64,000 nucleotides of DNA from Kangiella marina (GCF_039541235.1 NZ_BAABFV010000001.1:1695232-1759231); one strand, 5' to 3'. Shown: positions 1 through 8,563, counted from the stretch's first letter. A program made the numbers and translations. Notes: generated by a model from the sequence alone, not told the origin.

Positions 1-620
1 CGCAGAACTTAGCCGATTCGGTTAAATCGATGGGGCTGAATTATGTGGTGATCACCTCGGTTGACCGTGATGACTTGCGTGATGGCGGTTCTGAGCATAT
101 CAGTGACTGCGTTCGAGTTGCCCGTGAACAAAATCCCGGCTTAAAGATTGAGGTTTTAGTGCCTGATTTCCGTGGTCGTATGGAAGTGGCGCTGGATAAG
201 ATGGAAGCGGGTTTGCCAGACGTCTTTAACCATAACCTAGAGACAGTGCCACGTTTATACAAACAGGCGCGTCCAGGTGCGGACTATCAATGGTCGCTGG
301 ATCTGCTGAAGCAATTTAAAGAGCGCTATCCTGGTATTCCAACTAAGTCAGGCTTAATGATTGGCTTAGGCGAGACCAACGAAGAAATTATTGAAGTGCT
401 GAAAGATTTGCGTGCGCATGGTGTCGATATGTTAACCATGGGACAGTACTTGCAGCCAAGTAAATACCACCATCCGGTCATGCGTTTTATGCCGCCGAAA
501 GAATTTGATGAGTTAGGTAAAATTGCCGAAGACTTAGGCTTTACGAACGTTGCGAGTGGGCCGATGGTGAGATCGTCGTATCATGCGGATCAGCAAGCAG
601 CTGGTAAAAAAGTTAGCTAA
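1..620 (+). CDS. lipA: Lipoyl synthase, 5'-truncated by window edge
   Basis: LipA is the radical-SAM enzyme that inserts two sulfurs into protein-bound octanoyl groups to make lipoate. The open frame runs in from the left edge (first full codon at base 3), so the N-terminal part with the CxxxCxxC cluster motif lies outside the window. What remains is about 205 residues. The diagnostic block [18 protein letters not shown] is at residues 12-30 of the visible part, followed by the [12 protein letters not shown] and GQYLQPS blocks and the [11 protein letters not shown] tail typical of LipA. The end matches the family's usual C-terminus, so only the 5' side is cut. The identification is secure; the true start cannot be seen. 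Confidence 0.96.
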   Translation, partial: QNLADSVKSMGLNYVVITSVDRDDLRDGGSEHISDCVRVAREQNPGLKIEVLVPDFRGRMEVALDKMEAGLPDVFNHNLETVPRLYKQARPGADYQWSLDLLKQFKERYPGIPTKSGLMIGLGETNEEIIEVLKDLRAHGVDMLTMGQYLQPSKYHHPVMRFMPPKEFDELGKIAEDLGFTNVASGPMVRSSYHADQQAAGKKVS

Positions 621-654
621 AAGCGGCCTTTTTGCTCAATAACTGCGTTACTTG

Positions 655-704
655 TGATAAAAACTGGGTTGTGTGTTTGATATACACGCCCTTGCTTTTT
701 ATCA
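655..704 (+). other. Extended imperfect stem-loop downstream of lipA
   Basis: TGATAAAAA at 655-663 pairs perfectly with TTTTTATCA at 696-704. Inside it, GGG (666-668) can pair with CCC (689-691) and GTGT with ACAC, giving a long interrupted hairpin. It lies 35 bases after the lipA stop and could protect or end the lipA transcript. There is no clean U-run, so it is not called a terminator. Confidence 0.4.
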
Positions 705-739
705 AAAAGCCTTGTTCTTGAGTAAAAATATCAGCTTTT

Positions 740-1120
740 TTAGTTTTGTATGGAGATGGGCTTATTAAGTTCGGTCATGTATTTATATATACACTCCCTC
801 ACTTCTAAACCCAAAAGCCTTGCCGTAGAACAAAAATCTAACTTCTTGGTGTGCTGCAGTTGCGAAAATGCCGCGAAAAATTCGGGCTTTTGAGCTTTAT
901 GGTCCTTATAGTAAATATTTAGCTTCTGACCAAGTTGTCCGGGATAAACCCAAAGGGTTGTTCTGATTTGGTCCTTGATTGAAAATTGAATGTAAACATG
1001 GGGGTTGTAATTAACGTTACCACCCCCATGTTTATTTCTAGTGATAAACGAGTCAAAATTTGATTGCTCTGCTGAAGAGCTACTCTGCTTAAGAGTTTCC
1101 CTGTAGATCTCCCCCTTCAT
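740..1120 (-). CDS. Hypothetical protein, 126 aa
   Basis: No family is recognised. The protein has no signal peptide or membrane segment. It carries a Ser/Gln-rich N-terminus (KQSSSSAEQSN), a Gly/Asn patch (HGGGNVNYNP) and a more ordinary C-terminal half. It stands alone on the minus strand between two plus-strand genes, lipA and slyD. The upstream strand reads GGGAAATAAAAGAAT before ATG, a weak ribosome site. Coding status is supported mainly by ORF length and the absence of another gene here; it could be a strain-specific gene. Confidence 0.5.
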   Translation of the reverse strand: MKGEIYRETLKQSSSSAEQSNFDSFITRNKHGGGNVNYNPHVYIQFSIKDQIRTTLWVYPGQLGQKLNIYYKDHKAQKPEFFAAFSQLQHTKKLDFCSTARLLGLEVRECIYKYMTELNKPISIQN

Positions 1121-1167
1121 ATTCTTTTATTTCCCAGAGTTTTGTATTTGACGAGAATTGTATTTCG

Positions 1168-1189
1168 TACCCAGCATGATGTCTGGGTA
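1168..1189 (+). promoter_or_regulatory. Hairpin in slyD leader
   Basis: TACCCAG (1168-1174) pairs with CTGGGTA (1183-1189) around an 8-base loop, followed by AAAATTTTTA, about 30 bases before the slyD start. A TTGACG hexamer at 1148-1153 could be a -35 element. It may be a weak attenuator or the end of an upstream transcript; function unknown. Confidence 0.35.
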
Positions 1190-1219
1190 AAATTTTTATA
1201 GATAGAAAGTGAGTTGATT

Positions 1220-1702
1220 ATGCAAATTGAAGAAAACAAAGTCGTATTGATTGAATACACAGTGAAAACAGAAGAGGGTGTATTGGTTGATACATCTGAG
1301 GGTAATGAGCCATTGGCCTATTTGCATGGTCATAAAAACATTATCCCTGGTTTGGAAAATGCACTCGTGGGTAAGGCTGTTGAAGATGAGCTTTCAGTTA
1401 CAGTCAAGCCTGAAGAAGCTTATGGTGAGCGCCACGAGCAGTTAATCAAAGAAGTGCCTATGCAAGCATTCCAAGGCGTGGAAAAAGTTGAGCCAGGCAT
1501 GCAGTTTAACGCTGAGTCGCCACAAGGCCCACAATTAATCACTGTAACAAAAGTTGACGGTGATACGGTAACTGTTGATGGTAACCATCCATTAGCCGGT
1601 GTTACGCTTAACTTTGACGTAAAAGTCGTTGAAGTTCGTGAGCCAAGTGAAGAAGAGTTATCACATGGTCACGTCCACGGCGCTGGTGGTCACGAACACT
1701 AA
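1220..1702 (+). CDS. slyD: SlyD-type FKBP peptidyl-prolyl isomerase
   Basis: This is a cytoplasmic proline isomerase and chaperone of the SlyD/FkpB class. From ATG 1220 the protein has 160 residues. The FKBP core opens with VVLIEYTVKTEEGVLVDTS and the LHGHKNIIPGLENAL block (residues 35-49). An insert-in-flap chaperone domain spans roughly 70-128, including DGNHPLAG at 120-127. The C-terminus is a short His-rich tail (HGHVHGAGGHEH), as in nickel-binding SlyD proteins but much shorter than E. coli's. An in-frame TTG at 1214 is possible, but ATG 1220 sits better behind AAAGTGAG. A clear intrinsic terminator follows. Confidence 0.93.
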   Translation: MQIEENKVVLIEYTVKTEEGVLVDTSEGNEPLAYLHGHKNIIPGLENALVGKAVEDELSVTVKPEEAYGERHEQLIKEVPMQAFQGVEKVEPGMQFNAESPQGPQLITVTKVDGDTVTVDGNHPLAGVTLNFDVKVVEVREPSEEELSHGHVHGAGGHEH

Positions 1703-1713
1703 AACATGGAAAG

Positions 1714-1739
1714 GGCTTTCTTCGGAAAGCCTTTTTTTT
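1714..1739 (+). terminator. Intrinsic terminator after slyD
   Basis: GGCTTTC (1714-1720) and GAAAGCC (1725-1731) form a 7-bp stem closed by a TTCG tetraloop, followed by eight T residues. It is a textbook rho-independent terminator. Confidence 0.92.
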
Positions 1740-1824
1740 GCATGCTTTAAAAGCAAAATGGATTGTTGCTTTTCGGACAAATCCGTTTTACATTAGCCTT
1801 AGATACTAACTTAAAGTTGTGGAT

Positions 1825-2487
1825 ATGACTTCTTTAGAACAACCAATATTAATAAGCTTTAAGCTATGCCCTTTTGTACAAAGAGCTGTCATTACCTTAT
1901 TGCACAAGAAGATTGATTTCACCATCGAGTATATAAACCTGCAAAAAAAACCAGACTGGTTTTTAGAAATTTCTCCCCTTGGCAAAGTGCCATTGCTGCG
2001 TGTCAAAGACCGCGTACTGTTTGAGTCGGCGGTGATCAATGAGTATCTTGATGAAACTCATGGTGAGCCAATGTTACCCAAAGATCCATTGGAGAAAGCA
2101 GAGCATCGTGCTTGGATTGAATTTAGCAGTAGCTTATTTAACGCCCAGCACCAATTGACTCAAGCTCGACGTGAAGAAACTTATCTTAAGATTGAAGAAG
2201 ACCTGACAAAGAAATTAGCACCTTTAGAACGTAAGATTGGTAATGAAGGGTTCTTCGAAGGAAAGTCTTTTAGTCTTGTTGACAGTGCTTTTGCACCCTT
2301 TCTGATGCGCTCACAGATCGTTGCTGACAATATTGGCATCGACCCAGTGAGTGACTACAAGAAGATTGTGAAGTGGCGTGAAAATTTACTATCACTTCCC
2401 GAAGTGAAAAAGTCGGTAGTGAAAGATTTTGAAGATTTGTATATGGAAGGTATTTTCGAGCGCGGTGGCTATTTAGCCGATCAGTAA
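1825..2487 (+). CDS. Glutathione S-transferase family protein
   Basis: It is a GST-fold protein of about 220 residues: an N-terminal thioredoxin-like domain (ILISFKLCPFVQRAVITLL, with a CPF active-site-like motif near residue 16, then PLGKVPLLRV and FESAVINEYLDE) and a helical C-terminal domain (about 85-215). The CPFV start and SPLGKVPLL block place it near the omega/SspA-like GSTs that act in thiol transfer rather than classical detoxification. The family is clear; the substrate is not. An in-frame GTG lies at 1819, but ATG 1825 is preferred. The gene converges on the M48 protease with a shared terminator between them. Confidence 0.85.
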   Translation: MTSLEQPILISFKLCPFVQRAVITLLHKKIDFTIEYINLQKKPDWFLEISPLGKVPLLRVKDRVLFESAVINEYLDETHGEPMLPKDPLEKAEHRAWIEFSSSLFNAQHQLTQARREETYLKIEEDLTKKLAPLERKIGNEGFFEGKSFSLVDSAFAPFLMRSQIVADNIGIDPVSDYKKIVKWRENLLSLPEVKKSVVKDFEDLYMEGIFERGGYLADQ

Positions 2488-2551
2488 GCGTTCTCGCTAA
2501 GAGTAAACGGCTCACTACTGAGAATACCGTTGGAAAGCAAAGCTTAAGATA

Positions 2552-2583
2552 AAGAAAAAGCGGACATTCAGTCCGCTTTTTTT
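2552..2583. terminator. Bidirectional intrinsic terminator
   Basis: AGCGGAC (2559-2565) pairs with GTCCGCT (2571-2577) around ATTCA, with an A-run on the left and a T-run on the right. It can therefore stop transcription from both the GST gene and the convergent M48 gene. Confidence 0.9.
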
Positions 2584-2613
2584 ATGCCCTTCAAAAAAAT
2601 AGCTGAGATCTAG

Positions 2614-3414
2614 CTACAGGTGGCAGTTTGGTCGCTTACCTTGAGCTTTGGCTTGCTGGTAAAGTTTCAAAGCTTGGTCCATCTGCGCTTGTAAATCTCG
2701 AATACGGGTATCCGTGGCTGGGTGCGTCGATAAAAACTCGGGAGTACCGCCGCCACCTTGTTTGGCCATATTCTTCCACAGTGCAACGCTTTCTCTGGGA
2801 TCGAACCCAGCTCTGGCCATTAATGTTAAGCCAATTTCATCAGCTTCGCTCTCATGAGTGCGGCTAAACTTTAAGGCTCCGACTTGCGTGCCGACACCCA
2901 GCAGGCCGAGAAGTTGCTGTTTTTCAGCGGTTGGTTCACCCGACAATATGGCCGCGAGTTGAAGTCCAGCTGTGCCAATGTATTGGTGTGATACCCGCTC
3001 ATTACCGTGTCTTGCCCAAACATGGCCCATTTCGTGCCCAAGCACCGCCGCCAGTTGGCTAGCATTACCGGCAACGTTGAACATACCGGTATGAACACCA
3101 ATTTTGCCACCCGGTAACGCAAAAGCATTGGCGCTATCGTCGATGAAAACCTTGGTTTCCCAACGTGTCGAGTTCATATCAGGAGCCACTGTATTGAGTT
3201 CAGGAACAAGGGCATTGACCACGCAAGTCACATAACGATTTTGGTTCCTGTCGCTAGAGACCTTTTCGCTTTGCTGCATAGAAGTAAAGGCTGCAGAGCC
3301 CATTTGCGACATTTGTGATTCTGGGAACAGCGTCACCTGATTACGCCCTGTTGGCGACGTTGCGCACGCGGTGACTAAGGCGATAGATGCTAAGGTAAAC
3401 AATATTTTTCTCAT
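2614..3414 (-). CDS. M48 family metalloprotease, lipoprotein (LoiP/YggG-like)
   Basis: This is a zinc metallopeptidase tethered to the envelope as a lipoprotein. The N-terminus is a lipoprotein signal (MRKILFTLASIALVTA) with lipobox cysteine C17. The zinc-binding HEMGH lies at residues 127-131, and the third ligand is in ESEAD at 188-192. The C-terminal FLSTHPATDTRI block is typical of M48 proteins such as LoiP and BepA. Unlike BepA there are no TPR repeats, and 266 residues fit the short LoiP type. A role in envelope protein quality control follows from the family. It is divergent from the ACT-domain gene. Confidence 0.92.
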   Translation of the reverse strand: MRKILFTLASIALVTACATSPTGRNQVTLFPESQMSQMGSAAFTSMQQSEKVSSDRNQNRYVTCVVNALVPELNTVAPDMNSTRWETKVFIDDSANAFALPGGKIGVHTGMFNVAGNASQLAAVLGHEMGHVWARHGNERVSHQYIGTAGLQLAAILSGEPTAEKQQLLGLLGVGTQVGALKFSRTHESEADEIGLTLMARAGFDPRESVALWKNMAKQGGGGTPEFLSTHPATDTRIRDLQAQMDQALKLYQQAKAQGKRPNCHL

Positions 3415-3492
3415 GGTGCGACTCCATTGCTTAGAATAATCAATATCTTAGAAGCAGAATCATTGGATAGCAATAATGAACTGTTACATTTA

Positions 3493-3504
3493 ACAAAGCT
3501 TTGT
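3493..3504. promoter_or_regulatory. Perfect 12-bp palindrome between divergent genes
   Basis: ACAAAGCTTTGT reads the same on both strands. It lies in the intergenic gap between the M48 lipoprotein gene and the ACT-domain gene, about 70-80 bases from each start. It is a candidate operator, but with no known matching regulator. Confidence 0.35.
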
Positions 3505-3573
3505 AATTTGCATCACAACTAAAACTGTAGTACTTTTTTAATGTGCTGGTGGAATCTATGGAGTGAATACAGT

Positions 3574-4167
3574 ATGCGCAATAAAACTGAACGTAGTGAT
3601 AGTGTGCGGTATTCAGAGATGGACGACATGGAAGTGATTGTTTCTGTGACTGGAAGTGATAATGATTTAATTATTGTCACACTCTCTGAAATTATTAATC
3701 GTTTTAACGGGAATCTACAGGCTTCACGTTTTAATCGAATCGATAAAACATTTAATGGGTTATTTTATATTTCCCTTAATATGGCCTACTTTGGGCGCTT
3801 CCGCGCTTGCCTTGAAAGTTTAAACTCTGACAAACTTCAATTCGAATTTTCTCCTGCCAATTCGTCGAGTAATTCATTTACAGACGATAAAACTCGCTTT
3901 GAAATTGAGTTGTATGGTTTGAAAGAAAAAGCCGTTGACGTTGAGTTACTTCGAGCATTAGCTCAAAATCAGCTAGTAGTTGATGAGTTGTCTCGCAAGA
4001 GTTATATCTGCAACGAAGGGAAAAAGGCTTACAAGGTTAGATTTCAGGTTTCAACGGAGTATGTTTTTGATATTGATGAACTTGAGAAAGAGTTACAGTT
4101 TTTAGCTGAAAAACTAGACTTGCACTTAGTGGTCAATTTCGATGACGAATTGCAGGAAGCTATTTAG
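3574..4167 (+). CDS. GcvR-like tandem ACT domain protein
   Basis: The protein of about 198 residues contains two ACT-like beta-alpha-beta repeats. The first opens EVIVSVTGSDNDLIIVTLSE and continues through NRFNGNLQASRFNRI. The second begins at TRFEIELYGLKEKAVDVELL. This layout matches GcvR, the accessory repressor that works with GcvA on the glycine cleavage genes, but similarity by eye is weak. ATG 3574 is preferred to ATG 3541 because GAGTG precedes it and the first 11 residues of the longer form look non-native. No glycine cleavage gene is nearby, so the target is unknown. Confidence 0.6.
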   Translation: MRNKTERSDSVRYSEMDDMEVIVSVTGSDNDLIIVTLSEIINRFNGNLQASRFNRIDKTFNGLFYISLNMAYFGRFRACLESLNSDKLQFEFSPANSSSNSFTDDKTRFEIELYGLKEKAVDVELLRALAQNQLVVDELSRKSYICNEGKKAYKVRFQVSTEYVFDIDELEKELQFLAEKLDLHLVVNFDDELQEAI

Positions 4168-4193
4168 TTAGTTCCCTGCATTAAATTCTTTAT

Positions 4194-4640
4194 TTATTCT
4201 TCGGTTTCTTCGCCGTCGATGACGAAGCCGATGCGTCTTTCTGGCTCTTCTTCTGGTACCTTTTGGACATAACATAACAACTCAACGTTGTTTTGGTGAG
4301 AAAGCACCATGCATGGGTTTCCCCCTGCCGTCCCTTCAATGCGTATACCGTGGAACGATTCTTGGACTAAGCGCGAGACTTGAACTTGAAGCCCGCCGTT
4401 TAGCATAGCCACAATCGTAGGCTCAGCGTCTTTTGGCATGTGTTTACGCCATCTTTTTATGGTTCTAGCTAAGCTGCGGATCAACTCGCCCGATGAACGA
4501 TAATCGTTAATTTTCTGATGCTCAGTGTAAATATCCTCTAAATCGGTTTGCGGCGGCTTCACATCAGGGTGAACATTATGGAAAATCTCAATATCCTGCG
4601 GCTGTCGCTGTTGAATAATTGTTTTGTACTCATCGTTCAT
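4194..4640 (-). CDS. Conserved-looking hypothetical protein, 148 aa
   Basis: No family is recognised. The protein is soluble with no signal peptide. A basic helical stretch (ELIRSLARTIKRWRKHM) is followed by a beta-rich C-terminal half (PTIVAMLNGGLQVQVSRLVQ, then GIRIEGTAGGNPCMVL) and an acidic tail ending EETEE. ATG 4640 (MNDEYKT) is preferred, with AGGA upstream; an in-frame ATG at 4679 would add 13 residues. It is divergent from dedA. Its composition resembles that of neighbouring core genes, so it is likely real and vertically inherited. Confidence 0.65.
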   Translation of the reverse strand: MNDEYKTIIQQRQPQDIEIFHNVHPDVKPPQTDLEDIYTEHQKINDYRSSGELIRSLARTIKRWRKHMPKDAEPTIVAMLNGGLQVQVSRLVQESFHGIRIEGTAGGNPCMVLSHQNNVELLCYVQKVPEEEPERRIGFVIDGEETEE

Positions 4641-4804
4641 GGAATTATAGTTCCTACTCGGCAGACAATAGATAGGCAAACGATAAACGAGCCTTAATCA
4701 ATTAGCAAGCTTGGCACATCGATCGGACGATCCTTCCTTAAGATAAACATCGGCTTACAAAAATAGATCGACTTTTGGCTTAACTTTATTCATCATTAGC
4801 TCCC

Positions 4805-5581
4805 ATGGAAGAGATTGTAAATAACATCATCGACTGGATCCGCGCTAATCCGCATTGGGCAGGAATTGCAGTCTTCATGATCGCCTTTTTAGAGTCACTC
4901 GCAATCGTTGGTCTGGCGATGCCTGGCTGGTTGTTACTGGTTGGAGTTGGCAGCCTGATCGGTGCGGGCACTTTAGGCTTTTGGCCGATTGCATTCTTTT
5001 GTTTTGCCGGTGCAACGCTCGGTCAGGCGGTATCCTATCTGGTTGGTGTCGCATTTAAGGACCGAGTGCATCACTGGCCCTGGGTGGAGCGTCATCAGAA
5101 CTTGCTTCACCGCTCAGAGACATTTTTCAGAAAGCATGGCTTTGCTGGGATATTAATTGGTCAGTTCATAGGACCTATTCGAGCTGTCATCTCGCTGATA
5201 GCGGGTATTTTAGACATGCCTGCGAAAAAATTCTTAACAGCTGTCGTTATCGCGACTTTGATTTGGGCGCCGGTATACCTGATGCCAGGTGTTGTCCTTG
5301 GTGCCGCTTTGACGTTCCAAAAGCAGGAAGTCGTCATATTAATAGCATGCCTGGTGGCGATGGCGGTGTGTTTATGGTTGCTGGGTGGTTACCTTCGACA
5401 GTGGCTTGTCTATAATCAATCGAAAAAGGGTAGCGAAATAGTACATCTCAGCAACCACTTTTCATTGAAGGCAGCTTCCTGTGCGGTTATTTTTCTAGCT
5501 GTGGTTAGCTTTTTGGCGCTAAGTTCGTATGGTGCACTAATGATCGAATTATCAAAGAAAATACTCGAAGTTATAGGGTAA
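4805..5581 (+). CDS. DedA family inner-membrane protein
   Basis: DedA/VTT proteins are inner-membrane proteins linked to lipid flipping and envelope homeostasis. The sequence has an N-terminal amphipathic helix, hydrophobic re-entrant segments around 20-60, the conserved block GQFIGPIRAVISLIAGILDMP (the family's G-[RF]F-P-R region, near 116-137), and further membrane segments at about 140-195. A C-terminal extension with one more hydrophobic helix (about 220-245) makes it longer (258 residues) than E. coli YqjA (about 220). It is followed 4 bases later by a LysE-type exporter, so the two are probably cotranscribed. Confidence 0.85.
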   Translation: MEEIVNNIIDWIRANPHWAGIAVFMIAFLESLAIVGLAMPGWLLLVGVGSLIGAGTLGFWPIAFFCFAGATLGQAVSYLVGVAFKDRVHHWPWVERHQNLLHRSETFFRKHGFAGILIGQFIGPIRAVISLIAGILDMPAKKFLTAVVIATLIWAPVYLMPGVVLGAALTFQKQEVVILIACLVAMAVCLWLLGGYLRQWLVYNQSKKGSEIVHLSNHFSLKAASCAVIFLAVVSFLALSSYGALMIELSKKILEVIG

Positions 5582-5585
5582 GAGT

Positions 5586-6260
5586 TTGCAGGATCTACTA
5601 CAAAACATTGCGGAATACTGGCAACAGTTTTTATTGATAGCATCGGCGCATTTATTGGCTGTGATGAGTCCTGGCCCTGACTTTGCTATTGTTATGCGAC
5701 AGTCGCTGGTATTTGGTAAGCGTTTTGCGATCATAACCAGTCTTGGTATTGGCTTGGCAATCTTTGTTCATGTTGCTTATGCTGTGCTCGGGGTTGGACT
5801 TTTGATTCAAAGTACTGACTGGCTATTTAAACTGATTCAGCTAGCTGGTGCTGCGTACTTAATTTACATCGGTTATGGCGCTATCCAGTCACAAGCGAGT
5901 AACTCTAGCGCCAGCAAAGTGGGGCAGTCTGAGCCTCTAGTGAGCACGAAAAAATTAATGACTGATGGTAAAGCGTTCCGCTTAGGCTTTATCACAAACG
6001 TGTTAAACCCGAAAGCAACACTCTTTTTCTTGTCTCTATTCACAACGCTTGTTGATGCGACAACGCCATTGGCCGTACAAAGTTTTTATGGCGTGTGGAT
6101 GGCAGTCATAACGGCGCTATGGTTTGTATTCTTGTCTTATATTCTAGCCAGCAATAAGGTCCGTGGGTTCTTTAGTCAGTTTGGTCACTGGATTGATAGA
6201 GTGCTTGGTGGATTCTTAGTGGCTTTAGCGCTATTTCTTCTGTGGAGTATCTTTAACTAG
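5586..6260 (+). CDS. LysE/RhtB family amino-acid exporter
   Basis: This is a small inner-membrane exporter for amino acids or derivatives. The hallmark SPGPDFAIVMRQSL is near residues 28-41. The usual six hydrophobic segments are present, and the second conserved block GFITNVLNPKATLFFLSLFT is near 138-157. Translation must begin at TTG 5586: no upstream ATG is available, the membrane segment before SPGPD is needed, and AGGGTAAGAG precedes it. It starts 4 bases after dedA. Its 3' end overlaps the convergent cpxA-like gene by 8 bases. The substrate cannot be told. Confidence 0.88.
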   Translation: MQDLLQNIAEYWQQFLLIASAHLLAVMSPGPDFAIVMRQSLVFGKRFAIITSLGIGLAIFVHVAYAVLGVGLLIQSTDWLFKLIQLAGAAYLIYIGYGAIQSQASNSSASKVGQSEPLVSTKKLMTDGKAFRLGFITNVLNPKATLFFLSLFTTLVDATTPLAVQSFYGVWMAVITALWFVFLSYILASNKVRGFFSQFGHWIDRVLGGFLVALALFLLWSIFN

Positions 6261-7662
6261 ACTTAACGTTCTTGCGTAAAGTCATGGTTACGACCAATCC
6301 GCCGTCCGCGACATTGTCTGCTTGAATGGTTCCACCATTAACTTCGACTCCGCGCTTAGCAATAGTTAGTCCAAGCCCTGTGCCGCCAGAGCTGCGTTCA
6401 CGCGCTTCGGTTGGTCTGTAGAAGGGCTCAAAGATTTTGTCGAGATGAGCCTCATCAATACCATGACCTTGATCGCTAATAACAATGCTAAATTTCGGGC
6501 CAAGGTCTTTAACGATGACCGAGACTTGAGTGTTATCCGGCGTGTGTCTGATGGCATTTCGAATAACATTTTCCACAGAGCGAGCTAGCAGGTTGTAGTA
6601 ACCTCTAAAGCTAATGATCGGACTGTCGTGCAGTACCACCTCTTTGTTATTGGCTGAGGCTTCAAATTGAGCGTCACTGATAATGACGTCTAATAAATCG
6701 TTAATCACAAAAGTATCAACTTGCTGATGTTGTTGTCCACGCTCTAGCGCTGCCACTTGTAGTAATTCACCAATGAGCTCATCCAACCGTTCAACTTCGA
6801 CTTCAATGCGCTCAATGTGGTTAGAACACTCTTTTTGACTATGCTTCTGCGCCAAGCTGGCTGCAATTTGCATTCGCGTAAGCGGTGAGCGTAGCTCGTG
6901 TGAAACGTCACTTAATAGCCGCTTTTGGGACATAATGATACGGTTGATGCGGTCTGCCATTAAGTCAAAATCTTCCGCCAGATCGTGGAATTCATCGGAG
7001 CGCTTGCCAATGAAATCTTTTGCTCGAGCTTGCAAGTCTCCTTTAGCAATGGCTTTTGTCGCTTTTTGCAGCTGGTGGATTGGGCGCGTCAAATACCAAG
7101 CTAAGGCAAAACAGACGAAAAAGCTAATCCCTAAAACGGCGAGAATTTGCCAGATGCTGATCGAATGAAAAAACTCCGTGACCAAGGTGCTAAAGTGTTG
7201 CTGGCTTTTTTGTTTGATGAACAACAAATAATATTGGCCGCGACTGAAAACAATCTCTGGGCCAGAGTAAGAATAGTTGTTGATGGTGACGGTAGCGGGG
7301 CGGTTACGTTGTTTATAGTAGGCACTGAGCTGATAAATGACTTCAGGGACTTCTTTATCGGAAATTTCATAACCTTGGTTATTGATAATAAAAGTGTTGG
7401 CCAGTTCTTTGTTGGTACCGCTGGGTTGGATCGGAAGCCCGTTTTGGTACTCCTCGATCACATGTTTTAACTGAATGGTAATGGCGGTTTGGCGAAGGAG
7501 TTCAGATTCTTTGGCTTCAATCGGCACCAGTCTGGTATCTTGTGACGTCAGACTATAAAGAAAAATCACACTGATAAGGGTGAGCAGGGTTGCCAACCAA
7601 AACCATAAAAAGATTTTCCAAAAAAGATTGGGTTTAAGAAGCTTACGTATCGTGTGTAACAT
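6253..7662 (-). CDS. cpxA: CpxA-like envelope-stress sensor histidine kinase
   Basis: It is an inner-membrane sensor kinase of about 469 residues. A first TM helix (about 14-38) and second TM (about 170-192) flank a periplasmic sensor domain. HAMP, DHp and ATPase domains follow. The H-box is LLSDVSHELRSPLTRMQ with phospho-accepting H255. The N-box is NVIRNAIRHTP, the G1 box DQGHGID, and the G2 box GGTGLGLTIAKR. LLSDVSHELRSPLTR and FYRPTEARERSSGGTG closely follow the E. coli CpxA pattern. ATG 7662 lies inside the last codons of the response regulator (20-base overlap), indicating translational coupling. No CpxP gene is seen nearby. Confidence 0.87.
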   Translation of the reverse strand: MLHTIRKLLKPNLFWKIFLWFWLATLLTLISVIFLYSLTSQDTRLVPIEAKESELLRQTAITIQLKHVIEEYQNGLPIQPSGTNKELANTFIINNQGYEISDKEVPEVIYQLSAYYKQRNRPATVTINNYSYSGPEIVFSRGQYYLLFIKQKSQQHFSTLVTEFFHSISIWQILAVLGISFFVCFALAWYLTRPIHQLQKATKAIAKGDLQARAKDFIGKRSDEFHDLAEDFDLMADRINRIIMSQKRLLSDVSHELRSPLTRMQIAASLAQKHSQKECSNHIERIEVEVERLDELIGELLQVAALERGQQHQQVDTFVINDLLDVIISDAQFEASANNKEVVLHDSPIISFRGYYNLLARSVENVIRNAIRHTPDNTQVSVIVKDLGPKFSIVISDQGHGIDEAHLDKIFEPFYRPTEARERSSGGTGLGLTIAKRGVEVNGGTIQADNVADGGLVVTMTLRKNVKSS

Positions 7663-8341
7663 ATTGATAGCCGACACCACGGACGGTTTTAATGCGTTCT
7701 TCGCCTTTAATGTCTGTGCCTAACTTTCGACGCAGGTTACTGATGTGCATATCAATACTTCGGTCGTAAGCTTCCAACGAGCGGCCTAAACATTTTTCAG
7801 ACAGATCATCCCGCTTAACGAGCTCACCTGCTTGATTGGTCAATAAGTACAGAATATCGAATTCGGTGGCAGTTAATTTTACTGCTTCATTATTCACCAA
7901 TGCTTCGCGCGAGCCAGGGTTGATGTATAGATCGTCAATATGAATGGAGCGAAGTTTTTTCTTTTTGCGGCTGTAGTCTGTTTCAGTACGACGTAAAATG
8001 GATCGAATGCGAGCGGTTAATTCTCTTGGATTGCATGGTTTACCAATATAATCATCAGCGCCCAATTCAAGACCAACGATGCGATCAATTTCATCGCCTC
8101 GTGCGGTCAACATAAGAATAGGAATTTGTGATTCTTTTCTAACTTCCTTTAGGACATCAAAGCCATTAAGATTAGGTAGCATGACGTCAAGTACCATCAG
8201 ATCGAAGGTATCGTTTAAAATCAGCTTTGCCGCAGACTCCCCGTCGTGGGCTAGAGTGATATCGAAGCCCTCTTGCGACAGATACTCCTGTAGCAATTGA
8301 CAAAGTTCGGTGTCGTCATCGGCAATTAATAATTTGACCAT
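7643..8341 (-). CDS. cpxR: CpxR-like OmpR-family response regulator
   Basis: The receiver domain (1-120) has acidic pocket residues D8-D10, phospho-acceptor D52 in LMVLDVMLP, and MLTARGDEIDRIVGLELGADDYIGKP. The C-terminal winged helix (about 130-230) ends in RSIDMHISNLRRKLG and IKTVRGVGYQYV. IDMHISNLRRKL and LELGADDY match CpxR more closely than other OmpR-type regulators. It is the first gene of the two-gene operon with cpxA. A short basic linker (SRKKKKLRS) separates the domains. The usual CpxR targets are envelope folding and proteolysis genes; several envelope genes occur in this window but their regulation is not shown. Confidence 0.88.
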   Translation of the reverse strand: MVKLLIADDDTELCQLLQEYLSQEGFDITLAHDGESAAKLILNDTFDLMVLDVMLPNLNGFDVLKEVRKESQIPILMLTARGDEIDRIVGLELGADDYIGKPCNPRELTARIRSILRRTETDYSRKKKKLRSIHIDDLYINPGSREALVNNEAVKLTATEFDILYLLTNQAGELVKRDDLSEKCLGRSLEAYDRSIDMHISNLRRKLGTDIKGEERIKTVRGVGYQYVTHDT

Positions 8342-8425
8342 ATCCTTCCTATTGTAATGACCGGACTATTGAATTGATGTGAAACAATTAGTTATTTGAA
8401 TATTACCACGAGGTCATGGCGACAA

Positions 8426-8454
8426 ATGTAAAGAATGGTCAGTAGCCTTTACAT
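8426..8454. promoter_or_regulatory. Inverted repeat upstream of cpxR
   Basis: ATGTAAAG (8426-8433) and CTTTACAT (8447-8454) are perfect inverted copies with 13 bases between, about 85-115 bases upstream of the cpxR start. Each half contains GTAAA, the core of the CpxR box. The known CpxR site uses two direct GTAAA copies with a short spacer, so this is only a candidate autoregulatory site. Confidence 0.4.
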
Positions 8455-8563
8455 ATCTTTTCTTAGTTTTTACTTATACCCACAATATTCTAACACTATT
8501 TTCAGGTATAGTTTTAAGTAAGCGCTGGTAATCAGTAACTACCCCTTAGTGATTCTAGCCTTT

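Noticed and set aside
7147..7470. 107-codon frame opposite cpxA
   Set aside because: It is the antisense shadow of a clearly coding kinase gene, with no ribosome site.
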